64,000 bases of DNA from JBKBUF01 sp046290815 (lineage in GTDB: Bacteria; Bacteroidota; Bacteroidia; Cytophagales; Cytophagaceae): NCBI GenBank assembly GCA_046290815.1, contig JBKBUF010000003.1, positions 1 through 64,000 of the forward strand, given 5' to 3'. Below are positions 22,956-32,010 of this stretch, one piece after another; within the stretch, counting starts at the first letter, position 1, and every line of letters starts with the position of its first letter. The notes below the pieces were generated by a model, which saw only the letters and a program-made list of their open reading frames with translations, did not search any database and was not told where the DNA came from. The position numbers and the translations under genes are program-made.

Positions 22956-24742
22956 TTGTTCAGCTCCTGTTTTTCTTCTTCGAGCTGTTTGTCGTATAGA
23001 CTTTTGTAGATGCCATTTCTTTTCATCAGTTCCTCATGACTGCCTTGTTCTGCAATTTCACCCTGCTCAAGTACCAAAATCTGATCCGCTAATTTTACAG
23101 AAGAAACCCTGTGAGAAATTACAACTGTGGTTCTTCCGGCCATTATTCTTTTCAGGTTATTAAGAATGGTATGTTCTGTATTGGTATCCACAGCAGACAG
23201 GCAGTCATCCAGAATCAGCAATTTTGGAGAGCGTGCCAATGCTCTGGCGATGGAAAGTCTTTGTTTTTGCCCACCCGATAAAGTGATTCCTCTTTCCCCC
23301 AGTATGGTGTCAAATTTTTCCGGGAAGTCAATGATGTTTTTATATAAGTCTGCATCTTTGGCAGCCTGAAGCATATCTTCTTCTTTAATATCAAGAGCGC
23401 CAAAACCAATGTTGTTCCTGATCGAATCGCTGAAGAGAAAAACATCCTGCGGTACATAGCCCACCTGATTTCTGTATTTGAACAGATTAAAATCCTTCAG
23501 GTCGTTTCCGCCAACAAAAATACTGCCACCGGTAGGATCATAGAGTCTTACGAGCAGATTTGCAATGGTAGATTTCCCGGAACCTGTTGGTCCTATGATT
23601 CCGACGGATTGTCCTTCTCTTATTGTAAAACTTAAGTTTTTTACAGCAATAATTCCGGTGTCAGGGTAAGTAAGAGTAACATCTTTAAATTCGATGTTCC
23701 CGCTTATTTCCTTATCAAGATTTTTTTCCGAAACAATATCGTTTTTGGTATTCAGAAATTCATTTATTCTTGCCTGAGAAGCTTCAGCTTTTTGTACCAG
23801 ACTAGTGGTCCATCCCAGCGCAGCTACCGGCCAGGTAAGTCTGTTGATATAAATAATAAATTCTGCAATGTGGCCAGGTTCAATGTTTCCGGCTATCACT
23901 TCCCTGCCACCTACATAAATGACAATTATTACCGATAGGCCAATCAGGCTTAAAATAAGAGGAAAAAAGAAGGCATTGACTTTTGCGAGCCGCAGTGACT
24001 TTTCCCTGTACACATTGCTTCCGGTATGGAATCCTTCGCTGATATCTTTTTCCCTTACAAATGATTTGATAACTCTCAGACCGGAGAAAGACTCCTGCAC
24101 ATAAGTAGAAAGGTTGGATAATTCTTTCTGTATTTGAGAAGATCTGCGGTTGATGATATTTTCAATAAAGTAAATGCTTAATGCAAGGAAAGGCAAAGGT
24201 ATTAATACCAGCAAAGTCAGTTTCAGGTTTACAGACACCATAATAGGCACCGTAATAAGGAAAATCATAACAAGATCAAGTCCATACATAATAGCCGGAC
24301 CAAGGTACATTCTGACATTACTGACATCTTCGGAAATCCTTGCCATAAGGTCTCCTGTATTATTTTTCCTGTAAAAACTTAATGGAAGCGTCTGATAATG
24401 GGTGTAAATTTCATTTTTCAGGTCAAATTCAATGAGTCTTGAGGCACCGATTAATGTTTGTCTTTGAAAATACAGAAACACACCACTCAGTATGGCCATT
24501 CCCAGAATCAGAAGACCTAAAAGGGTGATCTGATTGATAAAACCATCGAAATATTCAATTCTTTCTGTTCCGGTTAAGGTTTTGTAAGAGGTATATGCCT
24601 CAGCAACATAGTTGATAATATGGCGGATTACAATCGCGGGAACAATGGCAAATAGTTTCGAGACCATAACAAAGAACAGTCCCAAAATCATTTGTTTACG
24701 GTATTTGAAAAGATATTTGTTTAGATATGCTAATGCCCGCAC
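22952..24742 (-). CDS. ABC exporter half, MdlA-like
   Basis: 596 residues. Six spans in residues 15-320 (with LSFYRKNNTGDLMARISEDV in the first cytosolic loop), then ATPase: Walker A GIIGPTGSGKST (about 385), canonical signature LSGGQKQRLSIARAL (about 491), and Walker B LLILDDCLSAVDT, in which Asp replaces the catalytic Glu. That substitution marks the degenerate half of heterodimeric exporters such as MdlA. Its partner is probably the gene at 20656-22425, which is oddly placed in convergent orientation. The stop overlaps that of the GyrI-like gene tail to tail. Upstream, TATCTTTG (minus) forms a good -7 box. Confidence 0.87.
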   Translation of the reverse strand: MRALAYLNKYLFKYRKQMILGLFFVMVSKLFAIVPAIVIRHIINYVAEAYTSYKTLTGTERIEYFDGFINQITLLGLLILGMAILSGVFLYFQRQTLIGASRLIEFDLKNEIYTHYQTLPLSFYRKNNTGDLMARISEDVSNVRMYLGPAIMYGLDLVMIFLITVPIMVSVNLKLTLLVLIPLPFLALSIYFIENIINRRSSQIQKELSNLSTYVQESFSGLRVIKSFVREKDISEGFHTGSNVYREKSLRLAKVNAFFFPLILSLIGLSVIIVIYVGGREVIAGNIEPGHIAEFIIYINRLTWPVAALGWTTSLVQKAEASQARINEFLNTKNDIVSEKNLDKEISGNIEFKDVTLTYPDTGIIAVKNLSFTIREGQSVGIIGPTGSGKSTIANLLVRLYDPTGGSIFVGGNDLKDFNLFKYRNQVGYVPQDVFLFSDSIRNNIGFGALDIKEEDMLQAAKDADLYKNIIDFPEKFDTILGERGITLSGGQKQRLSIARALARSPKLLILDDCLSAVDTNTEHTILNNLKRIMAGRTTVVISHRVSSVKLADQILVLEQGEIAEQGSHEELMKRNGIYKSLYDKQLEEEKQELNN

Positions 24743-24830
24743 TTTAGTATCGTATAATTCTCTTGCCTTTCAGGTTGAAAAGGAATAAAAAAAAGCCTAA
24801 TATTGTCCTGAATTTTTGAGTTTTTGCTCG

Positions 24831-24838
24831 CAAAGATA
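24831..24838 (-). promoter_or_regulatory. Probable -7 box of the MdlA-like gene
   Basis: TATCTTTG on the minus strand, an exact TAnnTTTG match of the strongest type, about 90 bases before the ATG at 24742. Confidence 0.55.
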
Positions 24839-24919
24839 AACTAATTTAAGTTTTAATTGTTGTTTTCCGGTATTTGGTTGAATTTTTAATCTATTTCCGG
24901 ATCGTTCTTTTTTATACCA

Positions 24920-26080
24920 ATGCTAAACAGGAGGATATTAAGAGTTAAGGTAATGCAGACGCTTTATGCTTTAAGGCAGTCTGAAATTTCAAATTACCAT
25001 TTGGGTCTCGATTATTTGCACGATACATTTTCTCCTGATCTTAATTCACCGGAAGTACAGGATGTTGCCAAACTATCTCAATTGAGAACCACTGCTTCCG
25101 ATATATACGAAAAATCATTTGAGTCCGGAGTAGTAGAAGCTGAATTGCCCGAAGTACAGGTGGCAGTTCAAAAAGCTTTAATTGATTACAAAAAATCTGT
25201 GGAGAAAGACAGGAAACATTTCGAAAGACAAATGCTGGAAAACGTCAGGTCTATTTACAACAGATACCTTGAGGTTTTCTCTATGCTTATCAAGCTTTCA
25301 GATGAGGCCGATTATTCATATAACAGAGGTAAAAACAAGTATATAAAGGATGAAGATATTCTGAATGAATTCAAGCTGGTTCAGAATAAAATAATTCTGG
25401 GGATAAAAGCTAATAAAGCTCTTGAAGCTGAGTTAATTAAAAGAAATATTTCTTTTAATTCCAATTCAGCAGCTTCTATTTACAAAGATATCATCCGTCC
25501 TGATGAAGAATACAGAAAATACCTGAGTTCTCCGGGAGGATTTGAAGAGGATAAAAAGATAGTTCTCTATATACTTAAAACTTTAATCTTCAAGAACAAG
25601 GATCTGGAAACGCATTTTGAAGAAGGGGATATTTACTGGGTGGAAGATAAGGAGATTATTAAAAGCATGGTGGTGAAAACCATCAAGTCTGTTGAGGAAA
25701 GCAAAGAAGATCAATTTTCTTTACTTGAAATTTCAGCTAATTGGGAAGAAGATGAACAGTTTTTCAGAAAGCTTTATACAGACACAATAGAGAGGGAAGA
25801 GACGCTTGAGAAAATTGTAACTGAAAAATTGAAGAATTGGGATCCTGAAAGGCTTGCTGCTATTGATAAAATCATATTGAAGATGGCCGTGAGTGAAATG
25901 ATAAATTTTCCAAGCATACCTGTGAAGGTGACCATTAATGAGTATATTGAAATTTCTAAAGAATACAGTACACCGAAAAGTAAGCAGTTTATCAATGGAA
26001 TATTGGACACTGTATCTGCAGAATTGATTGCAAACGGAATGATCAGGAAGAGCGGAAGAGGATTAATTGACAATAAATAA
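24920..26080 (+). CDS. nusB: Transcription antitermination protein NusB, long form
   Basis: 386 residues, against about 140 in Proteobacteria. The N-terminus has the NusB start (LNRRILRVKVMQTLYAL) and the C-terminus (about 270-375) the canonical fold end (RLAAIDKIILKMAVSEMINF; VTINEYIEISKEYSTPKSKQ; FINGILD). In between are about 200 extra, mainly helical charged residues. Bacteroidota typically have longer NusB than other phyla. Role: with NusE (S10, encoded at the end of this window) it binds boxA and promotes rRNA antitermination. First gene of a co-directional run to coaE. Confidence 0.9.
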   Translation: MLNRRILRVKVMQTLYALRQSEISNYHLGLDYLHDTFSPDLNSPEVQDVAKLSQLRTTASDIYEKSFESGVVEAELPEVQVAVQKALIDYKKSVEKDRKHFERQMLENVRSIYNRYLEVFSMLIKLSDEADYSYNRGKNKYIKDEDILNEFKLVQNKIILGIKANKALEAELIKRNISFNSNSAASIYKDIIRPDEEYRKYLSSPGGFEEDKKIVLYILKTLIFKNKDLETHFEEGDIYWVEDKEIIKSMVVKTIKSVEESKEDQFSLLEISANWEEDEQFFRKLYTDTIEREETLEKIVTEKLKNWDPERLAAIDKIILKMAVSEMINFPSIPVKVTINEYIEISKEYSTPKSKQFINGILDTVSAELIANGMIRKSGRGLIDNK

Positions 26081-26091
26081 AATTTTAGGTT

Positions 26092-26400
26092 ATGAGCAAA
26101 GGTTCTAAAGTTTTTTGGGCATTCGTTACAGGAGCTGCAGCAGGAGCTTTACTAGGAATATTGTATGCTCCGGACAAAGGAAAAAATACCAGAGACAAAT
26201 TAAGTTTTCAACTGGAGAAATATAAAGAAAAGCTGCAGGAAATAATAACACAGTTAATGGATGAAAAAGATGCGCCAAGCACTGCTGCAAAAGCAGAAGG
26301 ACAAAAGGTAGTGAATGAGGCAAGGTATAAGGCAGAGCAGTTGCTGGGAGATGTAGAATCACTCATAGAACAAATAAAAGGTAAAACACCACTTAGCTAA
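26092..26400 (+). CDS. YtxH-domain membrane protein
   Basis: 102 residues, 11 bases after nusB. The N-terminal glycine/alanine-rich span (FWAFVTGAAAGALLGILYAPDKGKNTR) is the YtxH/gas-vesicle-like signature; the rest is a charged amphipathic helix. Proteins of this type are linked to envelope stress in Firmicutes; role here unknown. The stop is 1 base before the next gene. Confidence 0.85.
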   Translation: MSKGSKVFWAFVTGAAAGALLGILYAPDKGKNTRDKLSFQLEKYKEKLQEIITQLMDEKDAPSTAAKAEGQKVVNEARYKAEQLLGDVESLIEQIKGKTPLS

Positions 26401-26401
26401 T

Positions 26402-27409
26402 ATGGGAAAACGGGTAGTAACTTTAATTCCCGGTGACGGAATCGGACCGGAAATTGTAGAATCTGTAAAATCAATTTTTTCAGCTGCTGGTGCAAACATC
26501 CAGTGGGAAGAAATCAATGCAGGCCAGGCGGCTTTGGATGCTACAGGAAAATTGATTCCTGATGAACTTCTTTCTTCTATTGAAAGAAATAAAATTGCCT
26601 TGAAGGGTCCTATCACCACCCCTGTGGGAAAGGGATTCAAAAGTGTTAATATACAGCTTAGACAGCGTTTCGATCTTTATGCCAATGTCAGACCAAGTAA
26701 ATCTATTCCTGGAGTAAAAACCAGATTCGAAAATGTGGATCTTGTGCTGGTAAGGGAAAATACAGAAGGACTGTATTCCGGCCTTGAAGTTTACGACGAA
26801 AGACTGGAAATTGCAGATTCAATCGCACGAATTACCCGCGATGGTTGTTTGAAGGTAACAAGAGCTGCTTTTGAACTGGCAAAAGCTCAGGGAAGAAAAA
26901 AGGTTACTCTTGTACACAAAGCCAATATTTTAAAAATCGCAGGTGGATTGTTTATAAGATGTGGTCAGGAGGTTGCTAAAGATTTCCCTGATATTCAGTT
27001 GGAAGATGTGATCATAGATAATATGTGCATGCAGCTGGTAAGCAAACCTGAAAAATATGGAGTAATAGTAACCACCAATCTTTTCGGAGATATCCTTTCT
27101 GACCTTTGTGCAGGATTGGTAGGAGGTTTAGGAGTAGTTTCAGGCGCAAATATTGGTAAAGATATAGCCATATTCGAAGCTGTGCACGGCTCTGCTCCGG
27201 ATATTGCAGGTAAAGGGATAGCAAATCCGACAGCTTTATTAAAATCAGCAGTGATGATGCTTGAGTATATGAATGAAAAAGCGCTTGCTGCGAAAATAGA
27301 TAAAGCTATAGATGATACTTTAGCCAACAAAGAAGAGTGTACAGGAGATCTCGGCGGAAAGGCTAATACTAAAGCATTCACGGAAAACGTAATTAAAAAG
27401 TTAAAATAA
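26402..27409 (+). CDS. NAD-dependent isocitrate dehydrogenase (IDH3-like)
   Basis: 335 residues. Beta-decarboxylating dehydrogenase family: TLIPGDGIGPEI at the start, RENTEGLYSGLEV (about 117-129), the metal-binding NLFGDILSDLCAGLVGG (about 226-242), and the coenzyme loop VHGSAPDIAGKGIANPTA (about 261-278). These are closer to mitochondrial IDH3 than to isopropylmalate dehydrogenase, as the YSG segment lacks the leucine-pathway pattern and no leu genes are adjacent. Converts isocitrate to 2-oxoglutarate in the TCA cycle, using NAD. Isopropylmalate or tartrate substrates cannot be fully excluded. Confidence 0.85.
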   Translation: MGKRVVTLIPGDGIGPEIVESVKSIFSAAGANIQWEEINAGQAALDATGKLIPDELLSSIERNKIALKGPITTPVGKGFKSVNIQLRQRFDLYANVRPSKSIPGVKTRFENVDLVLVRENTEGLYSGLEVYDERLEIADSIARITRDGCLKVTRAAFELAKAQGRKKVTLVHKANILKIAGGLFIRCGQEVAKDFPDIQLEDVIIDNMCMQLVSKPEKYGVIVTTNLFGDILSDLCAGLVGGLGVVSGANIGKDIAIFEAVHGSAPDIAGKGIANPTALLKSAVMMLEYMNEKALAAKIDKAIDDTLANKEECTGDLGGKANTKAFTENVIKKLK

Positions 27410-27422
27410 ACCCATAAACGTT

Positions 27423-27923
27423 ATGAAGATCAAAGCAATATTTGTTTTTCTTCTTTGTGCAGGTATCACATTGCAATCCTGCAATGAGAAAAATTCAGAA
27501 AATAATTCTGCTGTAACTGCAGATGTTAATTCAGATTCACAAAATCAGGAAAATGCTTCCGGTGAAAAGCCGGCAGCAACACAAATCACTTTCGAAGAAT
27601 ATGAGCATGATTTCGGAAAGATAAAAGAAGGTGAAGTAGTAGACTATACTTTCAAATTCAAAAACACCGGTACTTCTCCTTTGATCATTACTGAAGCAAA
27701 AGCATCATGTGGCTGCACCATTCCTGAGTGGACCAAAGATCCTGTTGCTCCGGGTGGAGAAGGAAAAATAGAGGTAAAATATAACAGCTCCGGTAAAGAG
27801 GGACAGATCTCTAAAAATGTAACTGTATATGCCAATACCGATCCGGAAGTTACTACTTTGACTATTAAAGCCAATGTAGAAAAACTGAATCCACCGGTCT
27901 CAGGTCCGTACAAGCAAAATTAA
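27423..27923 (+). CDS. DUF1573 lipoprotein
   Basis: 166 residues. Signal with lipobox (LLCAGITLQSC; Cys at about residue 20), a low-complexity Asn/Ser/Gln linker, then a DUF1573 immunoglobulin-like domain with its hallmark KASCGCTIPEW (about residues 96-106) and VKYNSSGKEGQISKNVTV. DUF1573 proteins are common in Bacteroidota envelopes and of unknown function. Placed 13 bases after the dehydrogenase gene and 34 before yajC, so probably one transcript. Confidence 0.88.
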   Translation: MKIKAIFVFLLCAGITLQSCNEKNSENNSAVTADVNSDSQNQENASGEKPAATQITFEEYEHDFGKIKEGEVVDYTFKFKNTGTSPLIITEAKASCGCTIPEWTKDPVAPGGEGKIEVKYNSSGKEGQISKNVTVYANTDPEVTTLTIKANVEKLNPPVSGPYKQN

Positions 27924-27957
27924 TTCAGATCAATCAATAACCTTTAAATAATAAAAA

Positions 27958-28287
27958 ATGAACTTTAATATTTTATTACAAGCCCAGGGTGAAGGAAATC
28001 CGTTTTCCATGTTTATAATGCTGGGTCTTATATTTGTAATTTTCTATTTTTTTATGATGCGTCCGCAGCAGAAAAAAGCTAAAGAGCATAAGACTTTCAG
28101 AGATTCTGTTAAGAAAGGTGACACCGTAGTGACTATCGGTGGTGTGCATGGCAAAGTAGCAAGCGTGGAGACTGACGATACAGTTATACTGGAGGTAGAC
28201 AAAGGTGTGAAAATGAAATTTGAAAAATCTGCGATATCTGCGGATGCCAGTAAAAAATACGCCGGTACAAATTCATCAAATGAATAA
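27958..28287 (+). CDS. yajC: Preprotein translocase subunit YajC
   Basis: 109 residues. One membrane span (MFIMLGLIFVIFYFFMM) followed by RPQQKKAKEHK and the KKGDTVVTIGGVHGKVA motif, both hallmarks of YajC. It is an accessory part of the SecDF-YajC complex of the Sec translocon at the inner membrane. Confidence 0.95.
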   Translation: MNFNILLQAQGEGNPFSMFIMLGLIFVIFYFFMMRPQQKKAKEHKTFRDSVKKGDTVVTIGGVHGKVASVETDDTVILEVDKGVKMKFEKSAISADASKKYAGTNSSNE

Positions 28288-28293
28288 GAGCTT

Positions 28294-29232
28294 TTGAAAA
28301 CGGGATTGAATATATTCCGAAATGCAGATTGGTCAGCAGTGTTATTATGTTTCCTTGCAGCAGCCACTTTCTGGTTTCTTGATGCAATGAATGATGATTA
28401 CACTGCTGATATATCATATCCTGTCAAAATCGAATACTCAGCAGAGAAAGTAATACCGGTAGAGAAATTAACCCAGAAAATATCATTCAATGCCAGCGGC
28501 AAAGGCTGGAATCTTCTGCGAAAAACTTTTTGGTTTAGCCTTAAACCAATTGAAATTTCTCCTTCGAATCTGCCAAGAAAAAAATACATGACATCCAGGG
28601 AGCTGCTTCCTGTGGTGGCTTCACAAATGAGGGATCTGGATGTGCATTATCTCACTATAGATACATTACATCTTCCGTTTGATCAGATATTTGAAAAAAA
28701 AATAAGGCTTGTTGCAGATACCTCAGACATACACCTTGCTGATGGGTACAAGATTACCAGCCCTGTTATTATTAATCCTTCCACCATTACAATAAAGGGT
28801 CCTAAAAAGGAAGTCAAAAAACTACCTGATTCGATGCATTTAAATATACCTATGTCCGGCATATCGGGAAAATTTGAGGAAGATATAAGGGTCGATTACC
28901 TCTCTACTCCGATGATGAAGTTAAATACCAACAAGGTAAAAGTGCACTTCGTATCTGCGCCGGTAGAAAAAGAACATAAACTTCTTATGGTACATAAGGT
29001 CAATTTTCCTAAAAATAAATATATTCACTTATCTGACCGGACTGTAGTGTTAACTTATTTTATCGAAGAGCAAAACAGGAATAAGGTAAAATATGATGAC
29101 CTTAAAGTAGAAGTTGATTTTAAGAAGATAGCTAAAGATTCAACTATTAAACCGAAGCTCTCTGTAAAGCCGCCATATATTGTGGATTTTTATTTTTCCC
29201 CATCAGTAATTAAAATTAAAATGCATGACTAA
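28294..29232 (+). CDS. YbbR-like domain protein
   Basis: 312 residues from a TTG start 6 bases after yajC. One N-terminal span (WSAVLLCFLAAATFWFLDAM) and then extracytoplasmic YbbR-type repeats of beta strands (the second marked by IINPSTITIKGPKKEVKKL). In Firmicutes such proteins (CdaR) control a c-di-AMP cyclase; no cyclase gene is in view here. The order nusB-yajC-ybbR-coaE recurs in Cytophagales in my knowledge. The next gene starts 20 bases on. Confidence 0.8.
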   Translation: MKTGLNIFRNADWSAVLLCFLAAATFWFLDAMNDDYTADISYPVKIEYSAEKVIPVEKLTQKISFNASGKGWNLLRKTFWFSLKPIEISPSNLPRKKYMTSRELLPVVASQMRDLDVHYLTIDTLHLPFDQIFEKKIRLVADTSDIHLADGYKITSPVIINPSTITIKGPKKEVKKLPDSMHLNIPMSGISGKFEEDIRVDYLSTPMMKLNTNKVKVHFVSAPVEKEHKLLMVHKVNFPKNKYIHLSDRTVVLTYFIEEQNRNKVKYDDLKVEVDFKKIAKDSTIKPKLSVKPPYIVDFYFSPSVIKIKMHD

Positions 29233-29252
29233 GGGGGACAAACTAAGTTGTT

Positions 29253-29870
29253 ATGCAAAATTCTCCTGACATAAATAGAACAATAAAAGTAGGAATTACC
29301 GGTGGAATCGGCAGCGGAAAAACTACCGTTGCTCATATTTTTTGCATATTGGGAGTTCCTGTTTATGATGCTGATGCCAGAGCCAGGAATATTATGAATG
29401 AAAATCAAGATCTGAAGGAGAGTATAATCAGTATGTTTGGTGAAGAAAGTTATACTAATGGCATTGTAAACAGAAATTACATAGCTTCTCAGGTATTTAA
29501 TAATCCGACAAAATTGAAACAACTCAATGACCTGGTTCATCCGAAAGTGGGAGAAGATTATGAAAAATGGCATTCCGGGTGTAAATCGGTATCATATACC
29601 TTAAAAGAGGCTGCCTTATTATATGAATCCGGGTCCTATAAGCAATTGGATTCTATAATTGTGGTTGCTTGTCCTGAAGAAATCCGTATACGCAGAGTAC
29701 TTAACAGGGATAAGTATAGAACCAGGGAAGAAGTGGAAAATATTATACTGCGGCAGATGTCTGAACAAGACAAAATTTCTAAAGCCGATTTTATAATTAA
29801 TAATGATGATTCCCAACTTGTAATTCCACAGGTTCTTGCAATACATAATCAGATCCTGCAAAAACTGTAA
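29253..29870 (+). CDS. coaE: Dephospho-CoA kinase
   Basis: 205 residues. P-loop GITGGIGSGKTTVAHIF at residues 13-29, then VYDADARARNIM and the lid region RDKYRTREEVENIILRQMSEQDK, ending with the DFIINND motif. Phosphorylates the 3' hydroxyl of dephospho-CoA with ATP, the last step of coenzyme A synthesis. Last gene of the nusB run. Confidence 0.95.
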   Translation: MQNSPDINRTIKVGITGGIGSGKTTVAHIFCILGVPVYDADARARNIMNENQDLKESIISMFGEESYTNGIVNRNYIASQVFNNPTKLKQLNDLVHPKVGEDYEKWHSGCKSVSYTLKEAALLYESGSYKQLDSIIVVACPEEIRIRRVLNRDKYRTREEVENIILRQMSEQDKISKADFIINNDDSQLVIPQVLAIHNQILQKL

Positions 29871-29917
29871 TTTTTTTCTTAAATTATAATCTGTTTTACC
29901 CGAAAAATAAAAATAAG

Positions 29918-31480
29918 ATGAGAGTCGTATATTTAATAGCGTTCACAACATTATTCGCTTTTCATTCATTTTCTCAAAGCTTAATCAGTTCTAAAGATTT
30001 TAAGTTAGGTACACCAAATACCGAACCGGACGACAGGAGTGATATTGTAAAACTTCCTGATAATACCTTTGTAATCGTAGCTAAGACGAAAGGAGGACAG
30101 ACAGGAAAATCCGATTTCATGATGGAAAAGTATGATATGGATTTGAATGTGTTGTGGGGTACCCCACTTTCTGCAGATGCATCCGAAGATTTTAAAGATT
30201 TAATATATAACGGAAAAGAGATCATTCTTCTTTCAGTTATTCATAAGGAAACTGAGAAGAAAACCAAATTGATGGCATATACTTTTGATCCTTCAACCGG
30301 AAAAGCCGGTTCCGCTAAAGAATTGGAGAGTTTTGATGTAGGGGATTGGGATAATCATGCTCATAAAGGAAAAGTAAAAGAGTCTTTTGTGGATGTGATA
30401 TGCGAACATGCTAATAAAAATTTTGTAACTCCCTTTGAGTATAAACATAACATAAGTTATAGTCCTGATGGTAAGTTGATATTGTCTTATGTTTTTAACT
30501 ATGGAGAAAAAAATCTTAACGCGACTGTTAGTATATATGACAAAGATCTGAATCTGAAAAACAGAGGAAAAGTAGGAATTGATAATGATTATACCAATCA
30601 TGGAATGTATGTTGACAATAAAGGTTTATTATACATTGTTAATGTCTCCAACTCTGGTAAAACCAATCTTATCAGCTATGATTTAAGCAGCAAGGACTTT
30701 CAAATCATAGAAGTACCTGCATCCAATTTTAAAAAGGATGATCTGCAACTGGTATTTAAAGGTGATAATACCGTTTTTCTTGCTAATACAGAACTGTCAT
30801 TTCAGGATAAGGTGATGGGCGTAAAATATGTAAAATGTAACTTCTCTGATATGAAGGTGGAGTCAGTAATTTTTGAGTCATTCTCCGATGAATTAAAGAA
30901 GAAAGTAAATGATGGAAGAAAAAGTCACAAGCAGATTAAAGGAGAGGAAGACTGGACCGATTATGACCTTACCCATTTTATTGTGAATGACGATGAGTCG
31001 GTATTTATTTTATTAGAGAAAAGAGATCTGTATGCTGAAGGATATCCTCATATAAGAAAAGGCAGCTTTGATAAAAGCCATAATGTAGAAGTGCCTGGGC
31101 ATGTTCATACAGAAGGAATTATTGTCTTGGCCTTTGATAAAGAAGGTGACACCAAATGGCAAACATATATTCCTAAAAGTCAGGTTTACCCTGCGTCTGA
31201 CGGACTTAATTCAATATCATTTGTTTTAAACTATTCCAATAACCAGTTAAAGTTGCTATATGCAACTTCAGAGAATTTCGACGGACAATTAAATAATCTG
31301 AATTATTTAGTGCTGGATGCTGAAACCGGCAATACTGTCAAGTCTACCAGCTTACCTAATTCAGATAAACTTCAACTGGTGCGTGAATATACAATTTGGT
31401 CGGGGGATCATTTAATTGTGGTGGGCAAAAAAGGTATGATGGGTAAAAGCTCCACCATTGCTAAGTACAAGCTCAACTAA
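29918..31480 (+). CDS. Exported protein of unknown function, propeller-like
   Basis: 520 residues with a signal peptide (VVYLIAFTTLFAFHSFSQS). The mature part is rich in short beta strands with a repeated pattern of a hydrophobic strand, DG/NG turn and a charged strand (NISYSPDGKLILSYVF; KGLLYIVNVSNSGKTNLISYDL), compatible with a beta-propeller. No sorting domain and no lipobox, so probably periplasmic. A strong terminator follows. Not assigned to a named family. Confidence 0.65.
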   Translation: MRVVYLIAFTTLFAFHSFSQSLISSKDFKLGTPNTEPDDRSDIVKLPDNTFVIVAKTKGGQTGKSDFMMEKYDMDLNVLWGTPLSADASEDFKDLIYNGKEIILLSVIHKETEKKTKLMAYTFDPSTGKAGSAKELESFDVGDWDNHAHKGKVKESFVDVICEHANKNFVTPFEYKHNISYSPDGKLILSYVFNYGEKNLNATVSIYDKDLNLKNRGKVGIDNDYTNHGMYVDNKGLLYIVNVSNSGKTNLISYDLSSKDFQIIEVPASNFKKDDLQLVFKGDNTVFLANTELSFQDKVMGVKYVKCNFSDMKVESVIFESFSDELKKKVNDGRKSHKQIKGEEDWTDYDLTHFIVNDDESVFILLEKRDLYAEGYPHIRKGSFDKSHNVEVPGHVHTEGIIVLAFDKEGDTKWQTYIPKSQVYPASDGLNSISFVLNYSNNQLKLLYATSENFDGQLNNLNYLVLDAETGNTVKSTSLPNSDKLQLVREYTIWSGDHLIVVGKKGMMGKSSTIAKYKLN

Positions 31481-31522
31481 AACTCCAATAGATATCAAAA
31501 AGTTTTTTCTCCTTAATGAACG

Positions 31523-31549
31523 ATCCCTCTACGAGGGATTGTTTTTTTT
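31523..31549 (+). terminator. Strong intrinsic terminator
   Basis: ATCCCTC (31523-31529) pairs exactly with GAGGGAT (31533-31539) around TAC, followed by TGTTTTTTTT. It ends the transcript of the 520-residue gene. Confidence 0.9.
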
Positions 31550-31624
31550 CTATATCCTGATGACTTAACAAATTGGGATCTCTTATAGTTACTAATTTAT
31601 AAGAGGATAATAAAAGGAGGGAGT

Positions 31625-31936
31625 ATGACTTTGAAAATACAACATGACCAGCTTTATAAGAAGTTCTTTGTTAATTTGGCCGGAAGGGAATGCATACTTA
31701 GGTATGAAAGATTCGACGGCATTCTTGACCTAAGAACATTGTTTGTGCCCCAAAATCTCAGAGGGAAAGGAATTGGGAAAAAGGTAATTGAGTATTCTAT
31801 AAAATTTGCAAGAAAAAACAACCTTAAAATAAAAACCACCTGTTCATTCGTAAAAAATTATTTTGACACACATCCTGAGGTTTCTGACCTGGTTGTACAA
31901 CGTAATCAACAACCAAAGTTACAATATCAGGAGTAG
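31625..31936 (+). CDS. Small GNAT-type acetyltransferase (YjdJ-like)
   Basis: 103 residues, the compact one-domain GNAT type. The acetyl-CoA loop is seen as VPQNLRGKGIGKKVIEYSIKFARKN (residues about 39-63) and the family end CSFVKNYFDTHPEV. Substrate unknown. Just upstream is AGGAGGGAGT, an almost perfect Shine-Dalgarno sequence placed 5-6 bases before the ATG; this is unusual in Bacteroidota, which seldom use it. Confidence 0.85.
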   Translation: MTLKIQHDQLYKKFFVNLAGRECILRYERFDGILDLRTLFVPQNLRGKGIGKKVIEYSIKFARKNNLKIKTTCSFVKNYFDTHPEVSDLVVQRNQQPKLQYQE

Positions 31937-32006
31937 TTGGGTGCTCAAGTGTTAATGTGTTAAGGTTTTCAGGCTTTAACACATTAGCACTTTAACACTC
32001 TAACAC
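31936..32006. repeat. GTGTTAAAGTGTTAA hairpin repeat, copy 2
   Basis: Left arm from 31936 (CAAGTGTTAATGTGTTAAGG) and right arm to 32006 (CACATTAGCACTTTAACACT...) form a long imperfect stem. It lies between convergent GNAT and MFS genes and can serve both as terminator. Confidence 0.78.
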
Positions 32007-32010
32007 TTTT

